A stretch of 64,000 bases of DNA from Climacium dendroides. Taxonomy: Eukaryota > Streptophyta > Bryopsida > Hypnales > Climaciaceae. A program made the translations under genes and the position numbers. The notes under the pieces are model-generated. The model saw only the letters and a program-made list of their open reading frames with translations, was not told the origin of the DNA and searched no databases. Below, piece by piece: positions 49,833 through 61,160 of this stretch (position 1 is its first letter; the number at the start of each line of letters is the position of its first letter). The stretch covers positions 16,554,001-16,618,000 of the forward strand of contig OX467082.1 in the NCBI GenBank assembly GCA_950106755.1, in the 5' to 3' direction.

Positions 49833-52800
49833 TCAGAGATTCATCTCTTCCAATGCAGTGTTGATAACGTCTACTGTTTCCTCTGCCATGCTATATACAA
49901 CTTCTCCGCCTTTCACTTTGTATTGTCTAGGGATCATTTGAAATTTGCAAGCAAGTACAAAATTAGCATCAAAGAAAGCCTCCCTTGAATTACGGAGGAA
50001 TACATAGTTGCTGCTATCTTGGCATCCCCATTTTTGATAGTACTTTCCAGAAATGACAGAGTCGCCTGCTTCAAATTGCCCTCCCCAGATGCATTGAAAG
50101 TCCCCTTCAACAATGTGCTTTGGCTGTTGACATTGTAAAACGTAGAAGGAGACACCTTCGTCATTGTCTTCCTCGGCTGGCACAGCAAAGTTATCTCCAG
50201 GTTGCACTAGGTCCCCCATGCATTCACCATCTAGCTCGTAATCCCAGGTGTCCTCTTCATCCTCCTCAGCAAGCTGGGCAACAGCGAAGGAGACATTTCG
50301 TGGCTGAATCTTCGTGACAGTCCACGGATCAACATATTTTTTCTTCTCACAGTGAACGAAGTTTCCCTCCACGCACGGGCCACAGAAGCACGAAAGATGT
50401 CTGAGGAACAATTTGGTTGGGTCATGCTTATCGGGGGCATAAATGGAGTGCAGTTTTGAAGAACCTAGAATACGATCGCAACTTTGAGTATTCACGCGGT
50501 CAACATCTTGCGCTCCGATGTGATGGAAATACCTGTATGACCTGCATCCACTTCCTCAGATGTTGTTAGCGCGTACACCAGCGGTATACACGACGAATTC
50601 TATCCCTTTGTGGTTTCTGCAAATGAGAGAGGATGTAGTACTATGACAGACGTCGGACACTATATAGTACCTCAAGAGTGATGTAGTACCAAGAAAAGAT
50701 ACTAATTGCTGCTTTGACGAACCTGAGCATTGTCCCTAGTACTCATTTCATTACAATACCCAAGTATAGTGGTACATTCAAGAGAACCATACGTGGAATT
50801 TGGCAGGACAACAAATGACGCATACAGTGTGGAAGGAACCTTGTGTCACCACGTAGATTAGGAACCTATCCGGCCATAGTAGCATCTAGGAAGAGAACAC
50901 AATCTGCTGCATTCTAGAGTTGTCGGTGAGGATTCAGGAGCTGCTCATTCCGAAGAGCCCTTTTCACAACTGCTCCGGCCCCATCCCATTCACCCTTTCC
51001 ATGGCCTGTGCCATAGTAGTTCCAATGCATTGTGCATCCGCCAGTGAAGGCCGGGTATCTGTGGCATTCTATGACGACTTTGTCATGTTCATGAAAAAGT
51101 CATCCACTTAAACAGAAAGCCATGCATTTCAAATGATTGGCCGTTGCCATACCTAACGACTGTCTACAGTGAAGCAGTCGAAGCACAGTACTACCTAATA
51201 CAATGTGTAATACAACAGGGTACACAGTAGTACAGCTGCAAGTATAATGGATGACTTCGACCAAAGTTTAGAAGACAGTGACCTGGCAACGAAGTACATG
51301 GCCTTTGCACTTTTGAATTGCGCAGCACAACCGTCACTGAATACATAATGAGTGTTTGGAGAAGATCCCTTTGACTGCATCCACCTCCAGTGCAGGAGTA
51401 GGCAATGTTGGGCGAAAGCACTGTCATGCATCTTATCATCGGAGATGTAGTAGTGCGTCTCCCTGACCAACTGCATTTCTTCCTCCAAAGCACCCTCCGA
51501 AACCAGAATGGAGTACGTCACCTGAACCAAGATTGACACTTGGTCAGAATGGTAATACATAGACTGGATCTCATTTTGGATTTCGAATGTGTAGTTTTCC
51601 GCAAAATCAATGTGCGTCAGAATTGCCCCGGTCTGCAAGGAAGCCTTCAGTATTTTTGCCTCGGCAGTTTGCCACTTCGCAATGAAATTGTGCCGTATAA
51701 AGTGTTGTACAGTCGGCACAAAGAATTCAAGGAACTCACGGAATGAAGATGACATGTGAACCTCCTTAATGTGGTTCTTTGGTTGTCCATCCGCAGATCG
51801 GCCGACCACTTCGTACTGGAATTGCTTCCAGTGAATTGTCCGTGTAGCATCTACCACCCTTTCTCGAGGACAGATGTTGAAGAATTTAGCGCCACAATGA
51901 CTACAACATCCAAGCAAGCACTTCTTGTTATGGAATTCCTCATCCTCTGGCTTCGGACATAGTAGACTTTCCCAAAGGACCGTCACACCAACATATCGAC
52001 TTCTGCCAACATTGTAGAGGCCTTCATCATCTCTGTCGCACACAATGCAAGTGCAATTGCAGAGGAAAATTACATGTGCCCCTTTCCGGGGGTCTCGGAA
52101 GGCATTCAGAGCCTCCAACAAGTACAACACTTGGATGTGGTACCGGCAACAACAGACATTCCGGTCTTTGCACTTGATAACAAAGAAAGGGCGCAAGTAG
52201 ATGAAGGAGCGCTGTTGGATGGAGCACTGTGGATGTGCTTCTATAAAGCGTGTATACAACTCCATCTGCAAGTACTCCAACACAGTAGTCAGGAAAAGTT
52301 TAGAGAACATGCATATATATCAGAAGGAAAGCACACAGCAATGTGCGTCTGATGTATGCTGACATACTGTAGAAAATGAGGTGTATGTGAAGAGGTACTT
52401 GATGTACAAGTATGTACAAGAATAAGTACAAATTAGTACTATACAGTATTAGAGGTCAGGGTGCTGTGAAGTGTGTGTGTCAGTAAATTCTTGAAGTATT
52501 CCTAAGTACTACAAAGAACACTCTGTAATACTGAAAGGACTGACCTCAGTACTAAGACTTTCTCTGACTGTAACCATAGCATGCCAGAGACTTCTTCAAA
52601 GAGTCGTTGAATATGGGCTTAGTACTATATTAGACGTCGCACTGGTACCATGCGGATTGCAAGGGTGAAGCTGACGACAAAGGAGAACTACAACATAGCA
52701 TGCTAGTATAGACTTAGTACTACAGACAATGTAACTGTACTCTACTGAATTCGCGTCATACAAGGCATTGCTCTCTCGGTACTCACTAGTACGAAGTGAG

Positions 52801-54535
52801 GACTGTGAAGTTCTATATGGGTCCAGATAGAACATAGTGGACTACAAGGAAGTTGTAGGGGACTTAAGCCCATGAGCGCTAGTGACACGCTAGTAATTTC
52901 AAAATGAACCCAAGGTATGATCTTAGTGTAGCAGAGGACTGTACAGGAGGATCCGACAGAAGTAGGAGCTCGAAGTACTGCATAAGTATCCATGTAGTGC
53001 TCATTGATACTACATAGGTCTCATGTTTGCATGGGGAAGCACTAGCAACGAATGCATAGTACAATGTCTGAAGCAATAGTGTTCTACCTGTCGAAGAAGA
53101 AGATTCTGAATATGTCATGTCGAAAGCAAAGACATACCACAAGTGCAGGGAGGGCGTAGTGGACATCCTATTGAGTACTATAGAGGCATATCCGTAAGCG
53201 TGGACGACGGGGCAGCGGAGGCCTTAGCCATGTCCACGTATTGCGATACATAGATCACTGCAATGTAGGCAGTTCACTACAATGTAAAATGCACTTCAAA
53301 TGTGTGGAGAATGTGGACGTACTATAGCAGTACCCGAAGTCCTACAATGTGTCCAAGAAGGACTAATGGAATGCAATGCATTCCATCTGAAAATCCTTGT
53401 ATATAATATGAATCGTAGTAGGACTCCTCCAGACATGCGAGAAGTCACTTCTAGTATTATCATGACAGAAGCAGCAGTCATGTGACGCAACAAATATTTT
53501 TTTCAGGGAAGAGAATACCAAACCGCTCTATTTTGCAAAGAAAAAACATCACGCACTTGCTAACAATGAGCACGAATGGTCTCTATTGGCTAGCAATGTC
53601 AGCTGTACATGCTCCTACTCTGTTTACTATGTCGTATGAAGTGAAGACCTTTACTGCAGAGGAATCCTGAAAGCGTGCATGACTTTTCCAAAGAACCCTT
53701 GTCCTCAAGCAATGAAGGTTTGAACAAACAAAGATTGTACAAAAAAAATCGAAGCCATGATTGGAAATTAGGGAGGCCGTACCTGACTCTCCATTAGAAG
53801 ATGCGTTGCATGAGTGTCATATGCATTCCGTCCCAAGCGTTTGCGTCGCACATCCCGTCTCCTGGGACTCACTTGCGTCTCCTGTGTCCACCACTGCAAG
53901 ACCATTTGCTTGACCTCATTGCGGATTCCACCTTCCCTTGTCTTTCGAGCTGGAACTGCAAAACGTGAGGAAGTTTCTGTTGTAGCTGATCGTAGTCTCT
54001 CTACAGCAGCTACCAAATTCTCCTTTCTTGTACCGAGTATGCTATGGAACTTTGAGATGTCAGAATCTAATTCACTCACCACTGCCTCCAAGATTGCCCT
54101 CTTGCGAGCTAGCATACCCAAAGAATGAGGAATTTTCATGGCCACCAAGTCCGACTTAATATTTAGCAGAATCTGTCGTTGGACCTTTGCTTCTTCAGGA
54201 GTAGGGTAATAACTAGGGAGGAACGGTCGAATGGTACGACTATTGAAAACCTTTTCCAAAACAGCAACTCTGAAATTGGAATCCCCAATACGCTGTAGCA
54301 ATCGTGAAAGGGAATTCGTGAGGCGACTCGCACTCCTCCAAATACTAGTCCGGTGCCTTCTGCATCCCCATCGTAGATCTAGTGCAGAATTGGCTTCCAC
54401 ACCTGCCGCGACTGCGTCCTCGGCAATGCTCCGTTGGCTGCGACTACGGCGTTGACGATCCCTCCATTGTTGTCGCTGATTCAGTACCGCAGCATCCTCC
54501 GCCCGCCGCCGCGTTCGTGGCCCCGGCCGCGTCAT
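49833..54535 (-). CDS. DDE-like transposase of the 13.7-kb element, 884 codons, two in-frame TAGs
   Basis: Four exons join to exactly 885 codons: 53,783-54,535, 51,283-52,265, 50,840-51,058 and 49,833-50,532. Exon 1 is Arg-rich and ends with WWTQETQVSPRRRDVRRKRL ... THLLMESQ. Exon 2 has a Cys-rich block (RNVCCCRYH; CPKPEDEEFHNKKCLLGCC, then SHCGAKFFNIC) and the core HIDFAENYTFEIQNEIQS (about residue 471) and THYVFSDGCAAQFKSAK (about 563). Exon 3 supplies YYGTGHGKGEWDGAGAVVKR, and the last exon a Cys motif (LSCFCGPCVEGNFVHCEKK) and a C-terminal domain. This DFAEN / SDGxxxQ / GHGKG-DG-G-KR signature is one I recall from uncharacterised transposase-like proteins of animals and plants; the superfamily is not named here. 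In-frame TAG at 50,914-50,916 and 50,866-50,868. The 5' end may extend upstream of 54,535. Confidence 0.8.
53300..53745 (+). other. Plus-strand ORFs inside the transposase intron
   Basis: Opposite to the 1.5-kb first intron of the transposase gene, a plus-strand ORF starts MCGECGRTIAVPEVLQCVQE and runs to 53,485. A pyrimidine-rich acceptor (ATTTTTTTCAG) follows at about 53,506. Beyond it one frame reads like protein (EHEWSLLASNVSCTCSYSVY ... ILKACMTFPKNPCPQ), broken by one TGA. It could be a third small gene of the transposon or chance; no family recognised. Confidence 0.3.
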
Positions 54536-55448
54536 CCACTCATCTGTCGGAATACTTCAAAGGCAACATTGCAGTAGCCCCCGATCCTAAAACGGGTTCT
54601 CATCACTCCTGCCCCTATCTTCTTCCATGCAGCATTGGATTTTTGTGTACTGCCTTCCAAATCCAACATCGTAGTTCTACTGCTCATTCCGTGCACTAAC
54701 TTTCCCTGCAGAAACGTCACTGTTCTTCTTCGGAACTCCGGAACAAGAGAAGGTGGCGGCGTTCATTGTTCCCGATGCATAGACGCCAGAGAAGGCAATT
54801 TTGAAGTCTCCATAAAAGCAAACCGCAGGGGCGGATGAAGAGGTAGTTGGACAAGCAGTCCACTGTGGCAATGGCGTGGGCCCCCCCTAAGACTATGCAG
54901 TACTATTTGTCTATGTTGGAATACTACAGGGAGCCAGAACTTCAGAAAATTGCTAGAAAATGGAAGTTTTTTATTTCTATTTTTTATAATTATAGGAGGT
55001 CCTTAAAAAATTAATATAAAAAGTGGCCATTTTTCCCAACCCTCTGAAGTCACTGGAAGTGCAAAAACCAATTCATAATATTAATTTCTATGAGTGGAAA
55101 TTACCTACAAATGTAGCTCTGTTCTAGCCAATGTATAAGCCCATGAAATGAGCCAATCACAAATCCCTCTCCTGGAAAGTTGTATTTCCATAACAAGAAG
55201 GAGCCCACAAAGTCTGACACCCTAACTCTTCAGAAAAGGTACTCAAAAGTACTAAAAACCCCTAAAACTATTTATGTGACATTTGCTTAAAATTCAAAAA
55301 GCCATCCGTAATCATTTTTGAAAATTTTCAAAAAATTCCAGTACATGAGTTGATGATGGAAGATCACTCACCCCAAATTTCAAGTTGATCCCATCTTTTC
55401 TCCAATACTTATGGCATCAAACAACTTCCGCACGCAACGGGTGACGAA
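54536..55448. other. Right subterminal region of the transposon
   Basis: It holds possible 5' exons or the promoter of the transposase gene (minus-strand ORF-like sequence 54,640-54,870, with Cys and Ser-rich segments). AT-rich non-coding sequence then runs up to the right terminal repeat. Confidence 0.4.
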
Positions 55449-55482
55449 AAATAGTACAAGTGTTTCTTGCAATCACCCCCTA
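55449..55482 (-). repeat. Right terminal inverted repeat and CCTA target duplication
   Basis: 55,449-55,478 is the exact inverse of 41,748-41,777, followed by CCTA (55,479-55,482), the partner of 41,744-41,747. Confidence 0.95.
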
Positions 55483-55936
55483 CTACAATGCCACTCCGTC
55501 CTGTTGGCATACCACTTAATGGTAAGTTCTCTCATTTGACAAAAATGCCATTTCCACCATCTAAGATTGTTTCAGCTTGTCTTGTCTTTGTCAATACTTA
55601 ACCTATATACAAAACAAACACACTCCAATGCTTGAATGAGAAAAAATTCATAAGAGATCTAATTAGAGAGTTCTAGTTCAAGACCTCACTGTTTTGCATG
55701 TGGACATGTTCTTCTGAATGTCTTAGACCACATACTGCTTGCTATTGTCTATGTGCTAGTTCCCAAACATCCACATGCCGTCCTTAGCTGCCGATTTCAA
55801 TTTCTGCTTCACAGGATTCAAACTTCCGACACATTGTATTTGCACAAGTACCATGTCACTTTCAAGTTTTCAACAAAGTCGACCCTTGGCAAATGGACGC
55901 AGCATTCCCATCAGCCTCCGAGTCTCCGACCTACAT

Positions 55937-57097
55937 CCATGGCCTCAACCACAAGAGCCAACAATAACAAAAGAGCAAGGAAGGATCGTGGTCCTAATTG
56001 GCTGCAAAATGAAATTTTGCACTGATAGCTGCTAAACGAGAGATGTTTTTGGAAGAGATGGATGCAGTGGATGGACGCAACTTGATGACTCCTGACAATA
56101 CAAAGTGGTCGCGGATTTCACATGAGGTCATGCGCACTGGGTTCTCACCTTGCTTACGTAATGGGCTGGCTTGCAAGACTAAGTGGAACCAAATCCTCCC
56201 TAACTACAAAGGATTTCTGACTACCTTGGTCGCACTGGAAGGAATGTCCCCGACTATTGGGAGTTATCTGCAGCTGAACGTAAAGAGGAAGGCTTGCCAA
56301 AACATTTCCCCCAAGACATTTATGCTACTATAGATGATTGGTATGGCAATCGGCCACAAATCCAACCACCTCATGTGAGGGACTTGCTTGCACCAAACGA
56401 TAACAACTATAGACCACAAGAGGTACAACAACAAATGCAAGATGATGACACCAATGACCACGACATGGACGACCTGATGGACCTGGCAGCAACAAAGGTA
56501 GTCCACAGAACAACAGGTGAGAGCACGCAGCAAACCACTCCTCCTCGCTCCCCGACAACCTCGTCATCCACGCCCGGCCCTGCACTTCGACCATTGCCGT
56601 CAATAGGGACTCCACTGTCTAAAGTATGACCTGCATGCCCACCAGGTATTACTCCACAAATTAATAGTTCATTAGATACATCTTCTTATTCTCTGAGAAG
56701 GCGTCTAGGGAACACAACAGCAAAAAGAAAAACAGTTTCAGGGCATACTGTAATTGCGGAGGCCACGAAGTCGAGTGGAGCACTTATGGCAAAGCACATG
56801 CAAGACATTGCAGAGTCCAATCAAGCCTTGGAGCGTTCCAAGATTGATGTGCAACTCCAATTTTTTATTGAGTAGATGGCTTACCAGCGTGAAAAAGATA
56901 GACGACTATATGAAAATGCAGTGCAAGCCAACGAGAATGCACGGTTGTCAATTATGAAACAAGGTGACATTGTCAACTATCTTTTCCATCTATCTATTGT
57001 CATAGGCAACTATCTTTCCCATCTATCTACTGTCATAGGCAAAAGCTTGATGAGAAGCAACAACCCCGACATACAAACCCCACTAGCACAAACATGA
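55937..57097 (+). pseudogene. PIF/Harbinger MYB/SANT (trihelix)-like protein, copy 1, frameshifted
   Basis: From ATG 55,937 the protein begins MASTTRANNNKRARKDRGPNW, then the helix-turn-helix region (FLEEMDAVDGRN; KWSRISHEVMRTGF; CKTKWNQILPNYK). Two single-base losses, near 56,020 and 56,208, shift the frame. The third segment (RNVPDYWELSAAERKEEGLP ... IDDWYGNRPQ) continues through a disordered linker to a C-terminal coiled coil. That segment has TGA at about 56,627 and TAG at 56,873-56,875, with coding on both sides. Harbinger elements encode such a DNA-binding partner, which takes the transposase to the nucleus and the ends. It converges with the transposase at 57,706-58,887. Non-functional as it stands. 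Confidence 0.75.
56972..57041 (+). repeat. 33-bp in-frame duplication
   Basis: CAACTATCTTTTCCATCTAT and CAACTATCTTTCCCATCTAT start two adjacent 33-bp units at the end of the MYB-like ORF, doubling an 11-residue segment (NYLFHLSIVIG). Confidence 0.8.
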
Positions 57098-57705
57098 GCC
57101 CGACTGATTACGAAGGAGTCAATACAACCCAAGTCGGCATCTACCTACGAACATAGCAATAACACTAGACGACATGAATTGGACACACATGTAGGTACAA
57201 CTACGAAAGAGAACCTACACCAAGAAGAGCAAGCATACATCTTGCATTCAACAACTAACAAAAACAAGGACCACAATAACACAACTACAACTCAGTAATA
57301 CATCACCACAGGTGTCCGCCTTCCTTAAGCAACTTTAGCAACCTCTCTGTTAGATATACACGTGTAAATGTTAGAAGAAAGTTCTGGTAGAAGTCTTTTA
57401 CTTTATGGATTGTTGTTTTGTTTTATATCATGAGACTAGAATTGTAAGAAATAGTCACAACCAAATTCAATAAAAGACTTCATTATTTATTTAGCAATGC
57501 ACTCTTCATGTTGTTTGCCTATGCACTACTGCAAAACTATATGAATACAACCTCTCCTTCATTGACGACTCTGAAAGCCTTCAAAGTACCTAGAAATTTG
57601 AGGATGCACTTACCTGGTAATCTATGGTAATTGTTGCCTCTACTGGGTGAGGTAAAGACCGAGTTGTTGCCTCTTCTTGGTGGCCACGGCAATAGCAAAG
57701 TTGTC

Positions 57706-58887
57706 CTACATCTCATCTCCAACATCTACACCGTCTGAAACATCGAATACAATTGGAACATCATCCACCACTTCTCTATGCAGTCCCTCATCTCGAAGTA
57801 TTTGGAAGAAGTTCTCAACCTCGTCTTAAGACTGCCCCAATAGCATGTTGTGTAAGATAGCACAACAGAAGATCACATCCAGTAGAAACGCAACATCCAA
57901 ATCAAATTTAGTCAAGAGCTCTCTGAAGGTCTACTTTAAGATCCCGAATGTATTTTTCACAACACATCGACCCTTTTGTAGCTTCTTATTAAAGAGAGCT
58001 TCTGCCACTAAAAGTCGAACGTGACTGCAATGAAGAACCATTAGCCAAGGAAGTAGTGGATACCCTAGGTCACCAATTAGGTAAGGATTGAAACCTTGGA
58101 CACCTTGTTGATCATCAAACAAATGGTTGTGCATTGCCAAGTCATACAGTGAAGAACGCCTGAGCACCCTTGAGTCATTAGTTGACCTTGGCATTCCAAG
58201 ATACAAATCTAAGAATCTTTTTTCACTATCCACAACTTCTTGGCAGTTCAAGGTATAGCCTCCAGACTTAAAATAAAAGTAGTCAGCTGGAACATGGCGA
58301 GGTTTTGAAATCGACACATGTGTACCATCAATGGCTCCAACTATAGCAGGGAGACCACAGAGATTGGCAAATTTTTTCTGTATGAGTTTCAAGCAATCAC
58401 CCGTAGGCCAAATTATATTGTGCCTCAATGTGTCATTCACTGCATGCACAACATCTCTAAGAATTGAGCACACAACGCTTTTTTCAATTGCGAACATTTT
58501 TGAGCAAATGAAAAGAGAAGCTCCATGGGTCAATTTAAAGAGGGTGCAAGCTACATGGATAACCACTGGAATTGCTACATGATACTTTGTGTTTTTCTTG
58601 CGCACTTGTGGAGCTAGCAAATCAGCTAAGGCAAAAACCGAGCCTTTTGTCATTCGAAACATTTCTAGCCACCACTTGTTATCATACTCAACCATGAGGA
58701 ATCGAAAAAACCATGTGGTAGATCGGGGTTTAACCCAAAATCCAAGGTTGTCGGGGAGCACATACAGGGAAGTGGGGAAGTAGAGATTTAACAAAGAAGA
58801 GCTGACAACCGTCAATGGATCCTCCACAGGTTGCCCTAGAGCTTGGACAATTTCAGTGAAGGCGTCCATCGAATTTTCTTCTTCCAT
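57706..58887 (-). pseudogene. PIF/Harbinger DDE_4 transposase, copy 1, catalytic Glu replaced
   Basis: The ATG at 58,887 (MEEENSMDAF) opens an ORF with the helix-turn-helix region and DDE_4 core: VGAIDGTHVSISKPRHVP (first Asp), DLYLGMPRSTNDSRVLRR (second Asp) and FNPYLIGDLGYPLLPW. The final motif is GRCVVKNTFGILK, where the family has Glu (VxE). The codon is AAA at 57,955-57,957, so the catalytic triad is broken. TAG at 57,931-57,933 follows, then recognisable C-terminal coding (TFRELLTKFDLDVAF, CCAILHNMLLGQS) with TAA at 57,826-57,828 and TAG at 57,706-57,708. An upstream in-frame ATG exists. The element ends were not found. Confidence 0.85.
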
Positions 58888-60860
58888 AGCAGAAGCAGGT
58901 AAGTAATCAACATGCAGTGTAGTAAGGATTTGAAGAAGTATCCAAGCACTAAACATCAAAGAAGAGTGCGCATCAAAAGCATTGTCTATGGCAACGTAAT
59001 TGGTATAATGACCGAGTCTTCCCAACTGCCACTGAAGGGAAAACAAACAAGAACAAGTTATTTCCAGGAAAACATTTTAAGCAAGCGGGCGCTTCCATCA
59101 AATACCACAACATACCCTAATTTGATTGCACAAAGACAACATCGTTGACATTCTTCCAAAAAAAATTGAGTGCAATTCAAGAACCACAAAAAATGGGAAA
59201 CAATTCGAACTCCAACAGCCAGCAATGAGATACAACCCTAACCTTACTGAACGAGGCGGGAAAACCGTCAAAGCAGAGATCTTCTTCTCTTGAAGTGGAC
59301 ATCAGAACAATGTGCCAAAACTACAACTCCAACATGTACAAGTCAGATTCCAAAGAGTTCCTAAAGCAGAAGTTTCCGCTCTTGAATTCCTTGAGTCTTC
59401 ACATTGCGCTCCACGATGAAGACATAGCCAGTATCCAATAAATTGAAGAAGGTGGAGAAGAAGGAACCCAAAATGAAGGTGAGACTAACAACACTAAAAA
59501 CCTTCAAACTACAATCTCTTTCAGAGGAAGTGAAGTCCAACAAAAGGCGACGCTGAAGCAAAGTGGAGCAGACGACAAGGCATGAAGGTAAGTTTCCCAA
59601 AAGACTATTTGATGTGAACCCCTCTCCTGTTAACGATCAGAAGTGCCTAGCTGGCACTTTTACTAGTGCGCCCAAAATTTAAAACAGAAGTAAGTGAGAA
59701 CTCCCCGACTTTAAGGTACATAACAAAACTCCGATAATTATGTGAACGCAAAAAAAGGCTTTAAGCCCAATTTTCCTTGCTACAGTGTTCACTCCTAAAT
59801 TTAAAAACCGGTCCTCCATAAGGCCAGGTGAGAACCGAGCTTTAATGCCCTAAGATTTACTAACCCCTTAGCGCTTGAATTTTTTCTTGATCATTACCAT
59901 ATTTTTACTAATTAGAAACAAAACATTTATGGTTTCTCATTTGTTTATAAATTTTCTTGGGAATTACATTGCGCTTTCTTTGTTCATCCATCTTAAGGTT
60001 GAATTTCATTCCCCAAAGCTTCCTATTTTGTTTGGACATTATATATTGAGAGATGAATATTGAACTTCTCAATATCAATTTTTAGTTCAGTTCTACATTA
60101 ACCATTCTAGACCTTTTTATACAGACAATCTGAAGAGTACGGTGACTTTAAAGACTCTTTACATTGCAATCAAAAGGTGAGCCATGCTATAGAGGCAGAG
60201 TCTTTAGAGTATTACATCTTGTTCACTACTAAGAACATCTCCACTAGGCTGCACTATCCACTCAAAAGATGCATGTAGCATTGCCTTGCCACCTCCCTTC
60301 AACTCAAAAAATCCCTCGGTGTCAATCTTTATTAGAAAAAATTGGACCACCCTCTAATACCATTGATCTTGATTTCATATAAAAAAACAATCGTTGTTGA
60401 TCACATCGCACTCAGAGACAATCTCAATTGTTGAAAAGATTATAGTTTAGGGTTTGTTGGCACCTAACTTTTTTTTGTTGTCACATTGAGTTTGTTGTAA
60501 GTTGATTTGTTGCATGTCAACTGCTTGTGATTGTGCTAACGTCTCAGTATTTAGGAGGATGATGGCAAAGAGCAAGGTACACTTGAAGCAATTACTATTT
60601 CTCCCTATTAAATGTTTGCTTAATTTCTTGCATTGATTTTTTCATCTATTATAAAGTGTCGAGTTTGTTGTTACAAAGGATTTGAAGACTTTTCCTTACT
60701 ATTTTGTTCTAGTTATGTCTTCACAAACACACTATGTTGTAGGTCAAGAAAAATGGCAAGCTCATGTCCTTGAAATGAAATTTGATACTAAAAAATATTT
60801 TATTTTCTTATTAAAGAATTGAGGTTGTATATACTTAGGTTAAGAAATGGCTTTATCTTC
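58888..60860. other. Downstream flank of Harbinger copy 1; no gene seen
   Basis: It probably includes the right end of the Harbinger element, but I could not find matching inverted ends. From about 59,870 it is AT-rich intergenic DNA with short chance ORFs. Confidence 0.4.
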
Positions 60861-60861
60861 A

Positions 60862-61160
60862 TCACAAAGTTTAGACCTTACGGTTTGTCAATAGTTATCA
60901 TGTGGTTATCATTGTTTCATGAGTTCGCACGTTAATTACAATTTATTGCATCATTATGATGTATTACTTTGCATTGTTATAATGCAATTGCAAGTAATGC
61001 ATTGTAACGATGCGATAATGATGCATTACTTGCAATTGCATTGTAACGATGCGAAGTAATGCATTGTAATGATGCGATAAATTGTAATTAATGTGTGAAT
61101 CCATGAAACAATGATAACCACATAATAATTGTTGACAAACTATAGGGTCTAAACTTTGTA
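60862..61160. repeat. Large hairpin (foldback) element with internal repeats
   Basis: About 300 bp that pairs with itself. ACAAAGTTTAGACC ... TGTGGTTATCATTGTTTCAT on the left is matched by ATGAAACAATGATAACCACA ... GGGTCTAAACTTTGT on the right. The centre holds repeated, alternately inverted ATGCATTAC/GCATTGTAACGATGCG units. Probably a foldback or MITE element. Confidence 0.85.

Larger units (their letters stand above)
41748..55478. mobile_element. 13.7-kb DNA transposon carrying a transposase and a SUVR-type histone methyltransferase
   Basis: The two ends are perfect 30-bp inverted repeats (41,748-41,777 and 55,449-55,478) starting GGGTGATTGCAAGAAACACT. They are flanked by a 4-bp duplication, CCTA. 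The interior holds two convergent spliced genes: a DDE-like transposase on the minus strand and a SET-domain histone methyltransferase on the plus strand. They end about 40-570 bp apart depending on the last SET-gene exon. Non-coding parts are dense in AGTACT/GTACTA motifs not seen at such density outside. Identical TIRs and an intact target duplication suggest a fairly recent insertion. A 4-bp duplication is reported for Sola-type transposons, but the superfamily is not established. It lies about 1 kb upstream of the reductase gene. Confidence 0.9.

Noticed and set aside
41748..55478. Assignment of the 13.7-kb element to KDZ (Zisupton-type) or CACTA elements
   Set aside because: The core motifs do not fit what I know of those transposases, and the ends begin GGGTGATT with a 4-bp duplication rather than CACTA with 3 bp.
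54880..59700. Search for terminal inverted repeats of the first Harbinger element
   Set aside because: No matching pair of ends with a 3-bp duplication could be found by eye, so no element boundaries are given.
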